Source: Dolichospermum sp. UHCC 0259 (GTDB lineage Bacteria > Cyanobacteriota > Cyanobacteriia > Cyanobacteriales > Nostocaceae). Taken from it: a DNA stretch of 59,790 bases. Positions 8,868-19,047 of the stretch are shown here, in pieces. The DNA is taken from NCBI RefSeq assembly GCF_009711935.1, contig NZ_VIKX01000328.1:1-59790 (forward strand), in the 5' to 3' direction. Position numbers and translations under genes: made by a program. A model generated the notes under the pieces. That model saw only the letters and a list, made by a program, of their open reading frames with translations. It was not told the DNA's origin and searched no databases. How positions within the stretch are numbered: the first letter of the stretch is position 1; each line of letters opens with the position of its first letter.

Positions 8868-9530
8868 TCAAATATCTTCTTCTAAGTATGTCAAAAAACT
8901 ATTGGCTAGGATAGCAGCTTGGGTGCGATCGCGTAAATGCAGCCGATTCAAAATATTGGTGACATGATTTTTAACTGTACCTTCGGAAATATACAGTTTT
9001 TTGGCAATTTCTCGATTATTATCACCAATGGCAATTAACCGCAAAACTTCTTTTTCTCTGGGGGTAAGTTCTGTGAGGTTCGGTGGTACAGCTAAGACAG
9101 GTTGGGATAAGGTAGCCGGAAATTGAGTGATCAGTTTTTTGACTATTCCTGGGCCTAGTTGGGAGTATCCTTTGTCAACTGCACGAATGGCAACTGCTAA
9201 CTCTTCTGAGGGTGTATCTTTGAGTAAATAACCCATTGCGCCATTTTGTAATCCTGCTTTTACATATTCATCATCATCAAAAGTTGTTAATATGAGAATT
9301 TTGCTGTGAGGAAAGTGCTGATTAATTTCTTTGGTAGCCGCAACTCCATCCATGATAGGCATTCTGATATCCATTAAAATTACGTTGGGTTGTAATTTTT
9401 TAACTAGATTAATTGCGGTTTGTCCATTTTCTGCTTCTCCTACAATTTCTATATCTATTTCTAATTCTAATAAGGCTCTTAAACCTTGACGAATTAAACT
9501 TTGATCATCTACAAGTAAGACTGTAATCAT
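8868..9530 (-). CDS. NarL/FixJ-family response regulator
   Basis: 220 aa. The N-terminal receiver domain has acidic D8/D9 and the phospho-acceptor D54 ([13 protein letters not shown]), with the conserved T/K positions in [10 protein letters not shown] and [10 protein letters not shown]. The C-terminus is a LuxR-type HTH ([20 protein letters not shown], then [14 protein letters not shown]). It is a transcription factor activated by phosphorylation. The histidine kinase lies 23 nt upstream on the same strand, so they form one two-component operon. The divergent Spy-like gene beyond the kinase is a likely target, which is inference. Confidence 0.93.
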   Translation of the reverse strand: MITVLLVDDQSLIRQGLRALLELEIDIEIVGEAENGQTAINLVKKLQPNVILMDIRMPIMDGVAATKEINQHFPHSKILILTTFDDDEYVKAGLQNGAMGYLLKDTPSEELAVAIRAVDKGYSQLGPGIVKKLITQFPATLSQPVLAVPPNLTELTPREKEVLRLIAIGDNNREIAKKLYISEGTVKNHVTNILNRLHLRDRTQAAILANSFLTYLEEDI

Positions 9531-9553
9531 TTTTGTTAGTGATTGGTAATTAA

Positions 9554-10771
9554 CTATTGTTTTGCTGAATCTTGATATAAATAAGGGATATCAACTATTA
9601 TTTGACAACCATGATTATGGCTGCTGTTAATCTGAAATTCGCCTCCTAATGCTAAAGTGCGATCGCGCATACTTTGTAACCCAAATCCAGTAGTATTTTG
9701 CCCCACATCAAAACCTTTGCCATTATCCTGAATGATTAACTTTAACCCTGCTAAAGTTGTTATTAATTCTAATCTAACTTCTGTAGCTTGGGCATATTTA
9801 GAAATATTCGTTAATGATTCTTGAATAATTCGATAAATAGGAGTGCTAATTTCTATAGACAAGGGAGAAATAATAGAAATCTGACAACTAGGTAAAATGC
9901 CATTATACCGCTGAAAATCCGCCGCAAGAATCTTAATTGCCTCTTCTAAAGTTTGTCCCTGTAAAGGATGGGATCTCATAGTAGAAACCGATTGACGGAC
10001 ATCTTGTAAGGCTTTTGAACCGAGTTCTTTAGCAGTGGCTAAAAACGTCATTGCTCTAGGTATATCATGTTTGGATAACTTTAAAGCAGTTTCTAGTTGC
10101 AGATTTAAAGCCGTCAGAGAATGTCCTAAAGAATCATGAATTTCTCTAGCAATGCGGTTGCGTTCTTCCAAGGTTGCTTGACTTTCAATTTTCAAAGCAT
10201 ATTGGCGGAGTTTTTCATTGGCAGCTTGCAGTTTATCTCGACTTTGCCGTTCAGCCAAAACAGTATTCATTAGTAGTAAAACAAATACTAAACTTAAACC
10301 AAATAGAACTGCCAAACTAAAACTAAAAAATCTAAATCTTTCCTGAGCTATTGGTGAAAATTTTCCAGGAGGCATCCGTTGCCTGAGGGTAAATAGAAAT
10401 AAAATAAATGAAGATAAAGTAACTGTTAATCGTCCAGGAAGTTGAAAAATTAAACAACTACGAGTTACTAAAATTAAATAGAGAAAGGGAAAAAGTCTCG
10501 CACTTCTACCACCGAAAAAACCAGTAATTAAAATTAAAATAACTTCAATAGACGTATAAATAATCTTATTGGTTTTATTGGAAGTGGGCAATCTTAACCC
10601 CATTAAACCAAAAATTGTTAAACTACAAATTGTCAATTCTGGATACATTGCCGAAAAGCGCGGTGAGGGAGATGGCATTAATGCCATTAATGCTGAAAAT
10701 CCCAATAATAGCCATTCTAAATACAAAAGAAATCGAAAAGGATGATTATTAAACTGAATAGGACGATTCAT
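9554..10771 (-). CDS. NarL-type sensor histidine kinase
   Basis: 405 aa. The N-terminal half (to about residue 175) has five or six hydrophobic segments forming a membrane domain with little periplasmic loop. A coiled linker ([20 protein letters not shown]) precedes the HisKA_3 dimerisation box [18 protein letters not shown], with phospho-accepting H212. The HATPase motifs are N ([14 protein letters not shown]), D-x-G (IIQDNGKGF) and the G2 box [11 protein letters not shown]. It partners the adjacent response regulator. The signal is unknown; a membrane-embedded sensor without an extracytoplasmic domain suggests it reads the membrane state. It is divergent from the Spy-like gene. Confidence 0.92.
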   Translation of the reverse strand: MNRPIQFNNHPFRFLLYLEWLLLGFSALMALMPSPSPRFSAMYPELTICSLTIFGLMGLRLPTSNKTNKIIYTSIEVILILITGFFGGRSARLFPFLYLILVTRSCLIFQLPGRLTVTLSSFILFLFTLRQRMPPGKFSPIAQERFRFFSFSLAVLFGLSLVFVLLLMNTVLAERQSRDKLQAANEKLRQYALKIESQATLEERNRIAREIHDSLGHSLTALNLQLETALKLSKHDIPRAMTFLATAKELGSKALQDVRQSVSTMRSHPLQGQTLEEAIKILAADFQRYNGILPSCQISIISPLSIEISTPIYRIIQESLTNISKYAQATEVRLELITTLAGLKLIIQDNGKGFDVGQNTTGFGLQSMRDRTLALGGEFQINSSHNHGCQIIVDIPYLYQDSAKQ

Positions 10772-10999
10772 GATTTATTGATAATTGATATAGTTACAAG
10801 GCTGAATCCCTCAACCTGACTTAAAATATTTGTATCACGATTAGATTAAAATGGAATAGGGGTAAGATATCTGAATGCTAATGTCATGACTAAAGTAATG
10901 GGTGTAGACGTGACCTTTGCCTCATGTGGTTACTGGGTGTTAGTCTCTAAGATAGAAACATAGAAAACCGACATAACCAAACATAACCAAAAGGTAACT

Positions 11000-11485
11000 A
11001 TGAAACTGAAGACATTATCATTAATTGCGGGTACTCTGGCTTTAACTTTAATCGCAACTCCCTTTGCAGTTCAAGCAGAACAAAATTCATCTTCACCCCA
11101 ACCTGGTCAGGAATGGCAAAAAAAAGGTTCATTCAAAAAGTTGAATTTGACCGCTGAACAAAAAGCGAAGATGAAAGAAATTCGTAGCAATACCCGCGCT
11201 CAAATCGAGGCTGTTTTGACACCCGAACAAAAGACTAAATTACAAGCCACAATGGCAGAATATAAAGCTCAACGTCAACAAGGACAACGTAAAGAAGGAC
11301 GTGGTAAAAAAGGTGATATTTTTGCTTCATTAGGCTTATCCACCGAACAAAAAGCTAAAATGAAAGAGATTAGAGAGTCATCAAAACAACAAATGGACGC
11401 GGTATTAACTCCTGAACAGCGATCGCAAATGCAGCAAATGCGGGAAAATATGCGTTCTCGTCGTCAACAAAATAACCCCCAATAA
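11000..11485 (+). CDS. Spy/CpxP-like periplasmic LTxxQ-repeat protein
   Basis: 161 aa with a signal peptide (MKLKTLSLIAGTLALTLIA, cleavage after VQA). The mature region has two repeats of the same module, LTAEQKAKMKEIRSNTRAQ and LSTEQKAKMKEIRESSKQQ, each followed by LTPEQ. These are the LTxxQ motifs of the Spy/CpxP chaperone family. It is very basic at the end (RSRRQQNNPQ). Spy-type proteins bind unfolded periplasmic proteins or damp envelope-stress kinases. It is transcribed divergently from a two-component system 228 nt away, an arrangement that suggests regulation by it. Confidence 0.75.
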   Translation: MKLKTLSLIAGTLALTLIATPFAVQAEQNSSSPQPGQEWQKKGSFKKLNLTAEQKAKMKEIRSNTRAQIEAVLTPEQKTKLQATMAEYKAQRQQGQRKEGRGKKGDIFASLGLSTEQKAKMKEIRESSKQQMDAVLTPEQRSQMQQMRENMRSRRQQNNPQ

Positions 11486-11810
11486 TTTTCAACTATTCAA
11501 ATCAGAATAATACATCAGGGGTGGGTATAAAAAACTCATCCTATTTTTGTGCTACGCATCTTTTAAAAACATCCTTTTTTTGACTGAGCTTTAAACTCAC
11601 CAACTTTAGTTTCTTATCTGTTCCCTATTCCCTGTTCCCTTTTTTTGTAATTTTTTACTCCTCTTTTATGAATTAAATTCCGTAATAACCGATTGTGACA
11701 GTTAATAGTGCGGAATGTGGGATATAAATATTTTTGATCAGCAACGCCCAAAAATTAAATCCCCGACTTCATTAAAAAAATCGGGGATCTGAGAATGATA
11801 ATATTTATGA
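11486..11810. other. Convergent intergenic region
   Basis: Between the Spy-like gene and the phosphatase gene. It holds a copy of the ATCCCCGA hairpin (11759-11788) and no gene. Confidence 0.5.
11759..11788 (-). terminator. Hairpin downstream of the LMW-PTP gene
   Basis: ATCCCCGACTTCATTAAAAA then AATCGGGGAT: an inverted repeat of at least 8 bp, about 20 nt after the stop codon of the phosphatase gene. A longer relative is at 19684-19716, so this is a dispersed repeat that may act as a terminator. Confidence 0.5.
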
Positions 11811-12284
11811 TTACTTGTGGGTGATATGTTTTAGCAACCCTTCACAGGCATCCACTAGTAAATCAATCACCTGATTAAAGCCCTCAGTTCCGCCATAATA
11901 GGGGTCTGGAACTTCCTTGAGGGTGTGTGTAGAGCAAAAATCGCACATCAACTTAACTTTAGAATGATATTGCCCAGAAGGGTCAACAGCGAGGATATCA
12001 TGATAATTACTCTTGTCCATTGCCAAAATCAAATCAAACTCTTGAAAGTCACGGATTTGAAATTGACGTGCTTGGCCAATGAGTTTAAATCCTAACTTGT
12101 TTTCTGCTGCGGCGCTCATGCGTCTATCTGGTGCTGCACCGATGTGATAACCAGCAGTACCGGCAGAATCGCAAAGAATTGTATTATTTAAACCTGCTTG
12201 GTCAATGAGATGATTCATAATATTTTCTGCCGATGGCGATCGGCAAATATTACCAAGGCATACAAACAGTAGCTTATAAGGCAT
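11811..12284 (-). CDS. Low-molecular-weight protein-tyrosine phosphatase
   Basis: 157 aa. The catalytic P-loop CLGNICRS has nucleophile C9 and R15. The general acid D127 lies in the typical VPDPYYGG motif. It hydrolyses phosphotyrosine through a phospho-cysteine intermediate in the cytoplasm and commonly regulates exopolysaccharide or stress pathways in bacteria. Length is normal. It lies on the same strand as, and downstream of, the YbaB/EbfC gene with a 72-nt gap. Its substrates cannot be told from the sequence. Confidence 0.92.
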   Translation of the reverse strand: MPYKLLFVCLGNICRSPSAENIMNHLIDQAGLNNTILCDSAGTAGYHIGAAPDRRMSAAAENKLGFKLIGQARQFQIRDFQEFDLILAMDKSNYHDILAVDPSGQYHSKVKLMCDFCSTHTLKEVPDPYYGGTEGFNQVIDLLVDACEGLLKHITHK

Positions 12285-12356
12285 AATATTTTGATTTAAG
12301 TTTTGTGTCAGTTGCCAGTTATTTTACACTACTGACCACTGACTACTAACTAATGA

Positions 12357-12704
12357 CTACATTCCAGGTAATTCCAGTCCACTGGTTAAATCTTCCATCC
12401 GTTCTCGCATGGTTTCGGTGGACTTTTTATAGGCATCTTTCATTGCCGCAGCGACTAAATCAGAAAGCACTTCTGGTCCTTCTGCTAAAGCAGAGGGGGC
12501 AATTTCTACTCGTTTGGGTTCTTGGTTGCCACTGACAACAACTTTAACAAGTCCACCACCAGATTCTCCGAGAATCTCCATTTGCTCCAATTCTTCTTGA
12601 AGACGCTTTGCATCTTCTTGAACTTGTTGGGCTTTTTTAAATGCTTCGGCTAGTTCTTTCATTTTGCCTAAGCCAAAGCCAAATCCCTGTCCTTTTTCTG
12701 CCAT
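12357..12704 (-). CDS. YbaB/EbfC family nucleoid-associated protein
   Basis: A 115-aa small DNA-binding protein. The N-terminal coiled helix ([20 protein letters not shown]), then [20 protein letters not shown] and [20 protein letters not shown], are the family pattern. YbaB/EbfC proteins are dimers that bind DNA broadly and affect nucleoid structure or transcription. It lies downstream of murB on the same strand (121-nt gap) and upstream of the tyrosine phosphatase gene. Confidence 0.9.
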   Translation of the reverse strand: MAEKGQGFGFGLGKMKELAEAFKKAQQVQEDAKRLQEELEQMEILGESGGGLVKVVVSGNQEPKRVEIAPSALAEGPEVLSDLVAAAMKDAYKKSTETMRERMEDLTSGLELPGM

Positions 12705-12825
12705 AACTGGTTATCCGCTGTACGATTGTTTACAAATCAAATTCAATTATAGATGCGATGAGTAATTGGTAATGGGTAATTGGTAATTGGTAATTGATAA
12801 TAGGGAAAATCCCTGCCACTTGCCT

Positions 12826-13824
12826 TTAACCAACCGCTTGAAACTCACCCAACATTTTCACTTCTGGTTCTAGCCAAATTGACCAGCGTTCTTGCACTTC
12901 ATTTTGAACATGACGGATGAGGGAGAAAATATCGCTGGCTTTCGCTCCTCCCCGATTGACGATAAAATTAGCATGAAGTTGGGCGACTTGCGCTCCTCCC
13001 AATTGATAACCTTTGAGTCCGGTTTGTTCAATTAACCAACCAGCCGTATAAGGTTTAGGATTTCTAAATACACTGCCACAACTAGGATAGCTGTAAGGTT
13101 GGGTGCTAAGTCGGTGTTTTTTATGGTCTTTAGTTCTAGCTGTCACTTGCACAGGATCGGCTCCTGGTTGCAGTTGGAAGGTGGCTTGAGTCACAATCCG
13201 CTTACCACCTTGTAGCTGTGAACTCCTGTATGTGTAACCTAATTCCTCTGGGGTGAGAGTTGCCAGAGTGCCATCGGGGGAAAGAACTTGAGCGCTAACT
13301 AACATATCTGCGATACAGCTACTATGCGCTCCAGCATTCATTACTACTGCACCGCCCACAGTTCCGGGAATACCCACAGCCCATTCTAATCCTTCCCATC
13401 CTAAAGAGGCTGCGTCCCATGCTAGAGTAGGGATGGGTTCTCCGGCGGATACAGTTAATTGACCTGTAACTGGGTTAAAGTTTTTAGACCGGAGATGCCG
13501 AGTGGCGATGACTAGTCCGGGTATGCCGCGATCGCTCACCAACAAGTTAGAACCAGCGCCCAATACTGTGATTGCTAAATTATGTTCTTTTGCGTAATCA
13601 ATACTTGCTTGTAACGCATCTAAATCGTATGGAGAAACATAGCACTCAGCCTCTCCACCAACTCGATAAGAAGTAAACGCTGACAAAGAAGTATGGGTTT
13701 TCAAAGGACAATTCGTCCCTGGTAAGTAAATTAATTTACTATTATCCACATCATCTTTCATTTGCAGTTGTGGAGTTAAGTTGGAAAATTCGCAGATTTT
13801 GCCAAATCCCTGGGAAGTTATCAT
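12826..13824 (-). CDS. murB: UDP-N-acetylenolpyruvoylglucosamine reductase MurB
   Basis: A 332-aa flavoenzyme that reduces UDP-GlcNAc-enolpyruvate to UDP-MurNAc with NADPH, the second committed step of peptidoglycan synthesis. FAD-binding motifs are present ([49 protein letters not shown]). The catalytic serine ([11 protein letters not shown]) identifies the type II MurB. About 35 residues before [13 protein letters not shown] are extra and may reflect an upstream start, with M22 as an alternative. It lies 173 nt downstream of murC on the same strand, so the two cell-wall genes are probably co-transcribed. Confidence 0.96.
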   Translation of the reverse strand: MITSQGFGKICEFSNLTPQLQMKDDVDNSKLIYLPGTNCPLKTHTSLSAFTSYRVGGEAECYVSPYDLDALQASIDYAKEHNLAITVLGAGSNLLVSDRGIPGLVIATRHLRSKNFNPVTGQLTVSAGEPIPTLAWDAASLGWEGLEWAVGIPGTVGGAVVMNAGAHSSCIADMLVSAQVLSPDGTLATLTPEELGYTYRSSQLQGGKRIVTQATFQLQPGADPVQVTARTKDHKKHRLSTQPYSYPSCGSVFRNPKPYTAGWLIEQTGLKGYQLGGAQVAQLHANFIVNRGGAKASDIFSLIRHVQNEVQERWSIWLEPEVKMLGEFQAVG

Positions 13825-13997
13825 TTTTACTTCAATTAGTGAATTTTTGACAGTTGTTATTTATAAAAACAGACAAGGTAGTGAAGACATCAATTAACTG
13901 TGAAACTCAGCCGACAACAGGGTTTTACTCCTGACTGGGTGAATTTTGGTGCATGACAGTGAATTGATGAAAATACTACTAGAGTGCAGTTATTAGC

Positions 13998-15458
13998 CTA
14001 AGAAGTGGCGATCGCTGGTTCACTCATCATGGTAATCAGTTCGGGAATAGCCTGATTTAAGTTACCCGCACCTAAAAACAGCGCCAAATCCCCTGGACGT
14101 AAGGTTTGCAGTAAAAACTCACTAACCAAAGATAATGTTTGTTGATAAACCACTTCAGGATTATGTTTACTAATCGCAGTCGCTAAATCCTGTCCACTCA
14201 CCTGTCCTAAATCAGGTTCACCCGCACTGTAAATATCCGTCAGCACGACCAAATCAGCATGAGTAAAGGACTCAGCAAACTCTTCTAAAAACGTTAATGT
14301 CCGCGTATAACGATGAGGTTGGAAGATAGCAACTACCCGTTGTCCCGGTCTAGCTTGCAGACGAGCAGCAGCTAAAGTTGCACGAATTTCACTAGGATGA
14401 TGAGCATAGTCATCAATAAAAGTCACCCCAGCCGCTTCACCTCGGAACTCAAACCGTCGTCTTGCACCTTCAAAGGTAGCAATACCTTGGGCAATTTCTG
14501 CAAAATCTAATCCCAAAACTCTACCCACAGCCACTGCTGCTAGAGAATTGCTGAGGTTATGATGACTCAATAGCTGTAAATTTAATAAACCCAAAGCTTT
14601 GCCCTTTTCCCATACCAAAGCCGTTGTTCCATCAGCCCGATAATCTATATTGGTAACGGTGTAATCAGCACCTTTATCCGGGTAAAGACTATAGGTAATA
14701 GTTGGTTTCAACCTATCGCGCACTGTATCACAATCAATGCTCCCCACCAAAGTTTTGCAACCCTGAGCGAAGGTTTGGAAGGTATCAACCACCTCTTCCA
14801 ATGTCTCGTAGTGGTCAGGATGATCTAATTCAATATTAGTAATAATACCAATCTCTGGAGCGTGTTTTACCAGAGACCCATCGGACTCATCCGCCTCTGC
14901 TACTAAATAACGGCTTGCGCCCATTCTCGCATTACCTTCCCAAGCCTTAACTTCACCACCAACCAAAATTGTCGGATCAAGTCCAGCTTGTAACAGCATA
15001 TAACCAATCATACTACTAGTCGTAGTTTTGCCATGAGTTCCTGCCACAGCAATACTGTAATAATCAGCAATCAAAGCTGCGAGAACATCAGAACGATGCC
15101 AAATGGGGCAACCTAATTCTAGAGCCGCCTTATACTCCAAATTACTAGCATTAATGGCTGTAGAACAAATCACTTGGGGTAAAGTTGTTTTCACAGCAGA
15201 CAACTTTTCTGGAGAAGTTAATGGTAGGGTATTAGCCACTACTTCTGGCAGAAAAAATTCCAAATTGTTGGCTTCTTGTTTACTGAAAATGTGAGCGCCC
15301 AGGGATTCTAACTTGTGCGTAATATGGTTAGCACGCAAATCTGAACCGGATACTGGCAATTGAAGTTTAGTTAGAACATAAGCCAAAGCAGACATTCCAA
15401 TCCCACCAATCCCAATGAAATGAAATGGTCTGCCACTAAAATCTATAGAATTACTCAT
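13998..15458 (-). CDS. murC: UDP-N-acetylmuramate--L-alanine ligase MurC
   Basis: A 486-aa Mur ligase that adds L-alanine to UDP-MurNAc using ATP. The N-terminal Rossmann motif (FIGIGGIGMSALA), the ATP-binding GTHGKTTTSSM, the central LDHPDHY and FIDDYAHHPSEI motifs and the C-terminal region (IFQPHRYTRT, FLGAGNLNQAI) are all present. Length is normal. It is the first gene of the murC-murB run on the minus strand. The 550-nt gap upstream, shared with divergent gap2, must contain both promoters. Confidence 0.97.
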   Translation of the reverse strand: MSNSIDFSGRPFHFIGIGGIGMSALAYVLTKLQLPVSGSDLRANHITHKLESLGAHIFSKQEANNLEFFLPEVVANTLPLTSPEKLSAVKTTLPQVICSTAINASNLEYKAALELGCPIWHRSDVLAALIADYYSIAVAGTHGKTTTSSMIGYMLLQAGLDPTILVGGEVKAWEGNARMGASRYLVAEADESDGSLVKHAPEIGIITNIELDHPDHYETLEEVVDTFQTFAQGCKTLVGSIDCDTVRDRLKPTITYSLYPDKGADYTVTNIDYRADGTTALVWEKGKALGLLNLQLLSHHNLSNSLAAVAVGRVLGLDFAEIAQGIATFEGARRRFEFRGEAAGVTFIDDYAHHPSEIRATLAAARLQARPGQRVVAIFQPHRYTRTLTFLEEFAESFTHADLVVLTDIYSAGEPDLGQVSGQDLATAISKHNPEVVYQQTLSLVSEFLLQTLRPGDLALFLGAGNLNQAIPELITMMSEPAIATS

Positions 15459-16061
<603 letters not shown>

Positions 16062-17075
16062 GTGATTAGAGTTGCAATTAACGGTTTCGGGCGCATTGGA
16101 CGTAACTTTGCACGCTGCTGGGTGGGGAGAGAAAATAGCAATATCCAACTGGTTGGGATTAATGACACATCCGACCCTAGAACTAATGCTCACCTGCTTA
16201 GATATGACTCCATGCTAGGCCAATTAAAAGGTGTAGATATTAGTGCTGATGATAACTCCATCACAATCAATGGTAATACAATTAAATGTGTATCTGATCG
16301 CAACCCAGACAACTTGCCCTGGAAAGAATGGGGAATTGACCTGATTATCGAATCAACAGGCGTTTTTACCAGCAAAGAAGGAGCAATGAGGCACGTAAAT
16401 GCCGGAGCTAAAAAGGTTCTGATTACGGCCCCTGGTAAAAATGAAGATGGTACTTTTGTCGTTGGTGTCAATCATCATGATTATGACCACAACAAACATA
16501 ACATCATCAGTAATGCTAGTTGTACAACCAATTGTTTAGCTCCCATTGCCAAGGTATTAGATGAGAAATTTGGTATCATTAAAGGCATAATGACTACTAC
16601 CCACAGCTACACAGGTGATCAGCGTTTATTAGACGCTTCTCACCGTGATTTGCGTCGGGCTAGAGCAGCAGCTATCAACATTGTTCCCACTTCTACCGGT
16701 GCAGCAAAAGCAGTAGCTTTGGTACTTCCTCAGTTGAAGGGTAAGCTAAATGGTGTGGCTTTGCGTGTACCAACCCCTAACGTTTCTATGGTGGATTTTG
16801 TAGTACAAACTGAAAAGCGCACTATTGCCGAAGAAGTTAATCAAGCGCTGAAAGAGGCTTCTGAAGGTTCTCTCAAAGGCATTTTGGGTTACACCGAATT
16901 GGAACTTGTATCTTCTGACTATCAAGGTACAGATGAATCTTCTGTTGTTGATGCCAGCTTGACTCTTGTTATGGGCAATGACATGGTGAAGGTTATGGCA
17001 TGGTATGACAATGAATGGGGTTATAGCCAACGGGTTCTTGATTTGGCGGAATTAGTAGCTGCAAAATGGGTTTAA
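16062..17075 (+). CDS. gap2: Glyceraldehyde-3-phosphate dehydrogenase, Gap2 type
   Basis: 337 aa from GTG 16062 ([20 protein letters not shown]), preceded by a GAGGG ribosome site; an earlier TTG at 16011 would add 17 non-homologous residues. The catalytic C154 (NASCTTNC) and H181 ([11 protein letters not shown]) are present, as are the phosphate-binding residues. The cyanobacterial Gap2 enzyme uses NADPH or NADH to reduce 1,3-bisphosphoglycerate in the Calvin cycle and also serves gluconeogenesis. It is a single-gene unit, divergent from murC. The overall sequence is close to plastid GapA/B. Confidence 0.95.
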   Translation: MIRVAINGFGRIGRNFARCWVGRENSNIQLVGINDTSDPRTNAHLLRYDSMLGQLKGVDISADDNSITINGNTIKCVSDRNPDNLPWKEWGIDLIIESTGVFTSKEGAMRHVNAGAKKVLITAPGKNEDGTFVVGVNHHDYDHNKHNIISNASCTTNCLAPIAKVLDEKFGIIKGIMTTTHSYTGDQRLLDASHRDLRRARAAAINIVPTSTGAAKAVALVLPQLKGKLNGVALRVPTPNVSMVDFVVQTEKRTIAEEVNQALKEASEGSLKGILGYTELELVSSDYQGTDESSVVDASLTLVMGNDMVKVMAWYDNEWGYSQRVLDLAELVAAKWV

Positions 17076-17145
17076 TTGTCCTTTGTCAGTAGTCAGTTGT
17101 CCTTTGTCAGTTGTTCTTTGTTTGAAGACCACTGATTAATGGAAT

Positions 17146-17194
17146 GGGCGCAGGCCCTGCGCCCCTACATGGAATGGGCGGGGAAACCCCGCCC
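17146..17194. repeat. Two REP-like palindromes next to the thiL stop codon
   Basis: GGGCGCAGGCCCTGCGCCC (17146-17164) and GGGCGGGGAAACCCCGCCC (17176-17194), each followed by CTAC and separated by ATGGAAT. Relatives are at 18949-18975 and 23517-23544. The CTAC after the second copy supplies the TAG stop of thiL on the minus strand. Confidence 0.7.
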
Positions 17195-18262
17195 CTACTG
17201 AGCAAAATGTTGAAATCCCTGGCTGAGGTTGAGAACTTGGTCGGGGATTTCTGCTTTTTCTTGGTGTAAAATCACGTTTGAGCCTGGGGTAATTGTGCCA
17301 ATGATGGCTGCACCTGTGCCTAGTTTTTGCACTAATGCTAATGCTGGTTCTGGTGGTAAACACAGGACTAATTCAAAATCTTCGCCACCGTAGAGGGCAT
17401 ATTCTAATGATTTTTCTGGTGTTAGCCACTCTTCAAAGGCTGATGGTAAGGGGATTTTACTAGATTCTATAACTGCACCGACTTGACTGGCTCGACAAAT
17501 TTGTAATACTGCGTCTGCTAAACCGTCGCTGCTATCCATACCAGCAACGGTAATTTTAGATTTTAGATTTGGGACTTCGACTTCGCTCAGTCGAACGATT
17601 TTGGATTGGGATTCTAAAATTTCCCACAAAATAGGTAAGACATCTAAACGGGGGTTAGGGCGTTGGTGGGCGGTAATTAAGGCTGCCTTGGCTTCAGTTT
17701 TGAGGTTTTGACCGATTGAGGGATTTAAGAGTAGTTCTAAGCCTGCACGGGACGCTCCATGTATACCTGTGATGAGAATAGCATCTCCTACTTGAGCGAT
17801 CGCACGACGGATGATGAAATTGGGGTTGGCTTGACCAAAGGCGGTAATTGCTAAAGTGATAATGGGCGATCGCACAATATCACCACCAACTATGGGAACA
17901 TGATATTTTGATAAGCATTCTGTCATGCCCTGATATAGTCGCTCCACCCAACTTACAGTTACATCACCGGGTAAACCTAGTCCCACAGTGATGCCCACCG
18001 GAGTCGCCCCCATTGCTGCTAAATCGGACAAATTCGCCGCCGCAGCCCGCCAACCGGCATCCTCTGGGGAGGTGGTAAGATCACTAAAATGCACGCCGTC
18101 AACGAGCATATCTGTAGTAACTATCAAAGATTGATTTGGTAAAGTTTCCAATACTGCCGCATCATCACCAATAATATCCGGTGGACAAAAACGTTGTAAT
18201 CTTTCTAAAAGACCTTGTTCACCAATATCTCTAACTCGTAGGGAAGATAAATTATTATTCAT
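17195..18262 (-). CDS. thiL: Thiamine-monophosphate kinase ThiL
   Basis: A 355-aa kinase that phosphorylates thiamine monophosphate to the active pyrophosphate cofactor. The AIR-synthase-like motifs are clear: DDAAVL, TTDMLVDGVHFS, VGGDIVRSP, AGMDSSDGLADA and YGGEDFELV. It is slightly longer than usual. Residues at about 215-235 (SQSKIVRLSEVEVPNLKSKI) are encoded by a dispersed palindromic repeat inserted in frame just before the SSDG motif. The stop codon TAG comes from the flank of a REP-like palindrome, so the native C-terminus may have been altered. The enzyme is probably still functional because all catalytic motifs remain. Confidence 0.93.
   Translation of the reverse strand: MNNNLSSLRVRDIGEQGLLERLQRFCPPDIIGDDAAVLETLPNQSLIVTTDMLVDGVHFSDLTTSPEDAGWRAAAANLSDLAAMGATPVGITVGLGLPGDVTVSWVERLYQGMTECLSKYHVPIVGGDIVRSPIITLAITAFGQANPNFIIRRAIAQVGDAILITGIHGASRAGLELLLNPSIGQNLKTEAKAALITAHQRPNPRLDVLPILWEILESQSKIVRLSEVEVPNLKSKITVAGMDSSDGLADAVLQICRASQVGAVIESSKIPLPSAFEEWLTPEKSLEYALYGGEDFELVLCLPPEPALALVQKLGTGAAIIGTITPGSNVILHQEKAEIPDQVLNLSQGFQHFAQ
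17557..17622. repeat. Palindromic repeat inserted in frame in thiL
   Basis: Around TTCGACTGAGCGAAGTCGAA (minus strand), flanked by AAAATC and CAAATCTAAAAT. The same unit, partly duplicated, is intergenic at 21790-21862. In thiL it keeps the reading frame. Confidence 0.75.
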
Positions 18263-18323
18263 AATTAAATTTACGCATTAGTTTACAGATTAAAATAAAA
18301 GTATCATCTCGGAGACTATTGAT

Positions 18324-18977
18324 ATGGTTTCTACTGTTGGCATCACAGACACTATTAAAAGCTTGAGTGATTTACAAACTCGGTGCAACTTACATCAAGC
18401 AGAAGATGAAAACTTTTTTAACGAATGGTTAACAGACTTACCCCAACTCAATTCACAAGAACAATCGGGTGTCACTCGCATCAAACAGCGTTATGATTAT
18501 CATCGCCTTGATGGTCTATTCTTAGAAGGGACAATTAATCTTTTAGTAGTTTCACCACTTTTGGAACTTGCAGGTTTTCTAGATTCACCTTATAGAATTC
18601 GCTCACCCTATGGCATAAATTTAGAAATTGAAGAACCAGAAGAAACAATTCGTGGTTTTATTGATGTCCTAGTTGTCCAGGAAAAACTTTGGATTTTTGT
18701 GGTTGAATCTAAACGAAATAGCATTCCAGTTGTCGCAGCAATACCGCAGTTATTAGCCCATATGTTAACTACTCCCCACCGGGATAAATCTGTATTTGGT
18801 ATGGCTACAAATGGCGATGAATTTATATTTATAAAACTAGCTATCACAAACAAACCTGAATATGACGTATCACGCACATTTTCCCTATTTCCTCGACGAC
18901 ATGAATTAGCTGAAGTGTTGCAAATTTTAAAAAGATTAGGAGAATCCTGTAGGGGCGGGGTTTCCCCGCCCTCTTGA
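18324..18977 (+). CDS. Type I restriction R-subunit-like N-terminal nuclease domain protein
   Basis: A 217-aa protein resembling the cyanobacterial stand-alone relatives of HsdR N-terminal domains. LDGLFLEGTINLLVVSPLLE, then IDVLVVQEKLWIFVVESKR has the PD-(D/E)XK signature (D...VVESK). No helicase domain follows. It may act in defence or DNA repair, but that is unproven. The last dozen residues (GESCRGGVSPPS) are encoded by a REP-like palindrome (18949-18975), so the gene end has been rewritten by repeat insertion. It stands alone, divergent from thiL, with a 61-nt gap. Confidence 0.6.
   Translation: MVSTVGITDTIKSLSDLQTRCNLHQAEDENFFNEWLTDLPQLNSQEQSGVTRIKQRYDYHRLDGLFLEGTINLLVVSPLLELAGFLDSPYRIRSPYGINLEIEEPEETIRGFIDVLVVQEKLWIFVVESKRNSIPVVAAIPQLLAHMLTTPHRDKSVFGMATNGDEFIFIKLAITNKPEYDVSRTFSLFPRRHELAEVLQILKRLGESCRGGVSPPS
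18949..18975. repeat. REP-like palindrome forming the 3' end of a coding gene
   Basis: GTAGGGGCGGGGTTTCCCCG then CCCTCTT. It belongs to the same family as the repeats at 17146-17194 and 23517-23544, and it encodes CRGGVSPPS at the end of the restriction-like protein. Confidence 0.7.
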
Positions 18978-19047
18978 TTGTATTGATTATGCAAGTTTTT
19001 GTCGAAATTAGGGGATACTACAGATAGTTATTTTTTTACTTTACCAA

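Noticed and set aside
8723-8914. 63-codon plus-strand frame before the response regulator
   Set aside because: It runs into the response-regulator gene on the opposite strand, with no ribosome site and low-complexity sequence.
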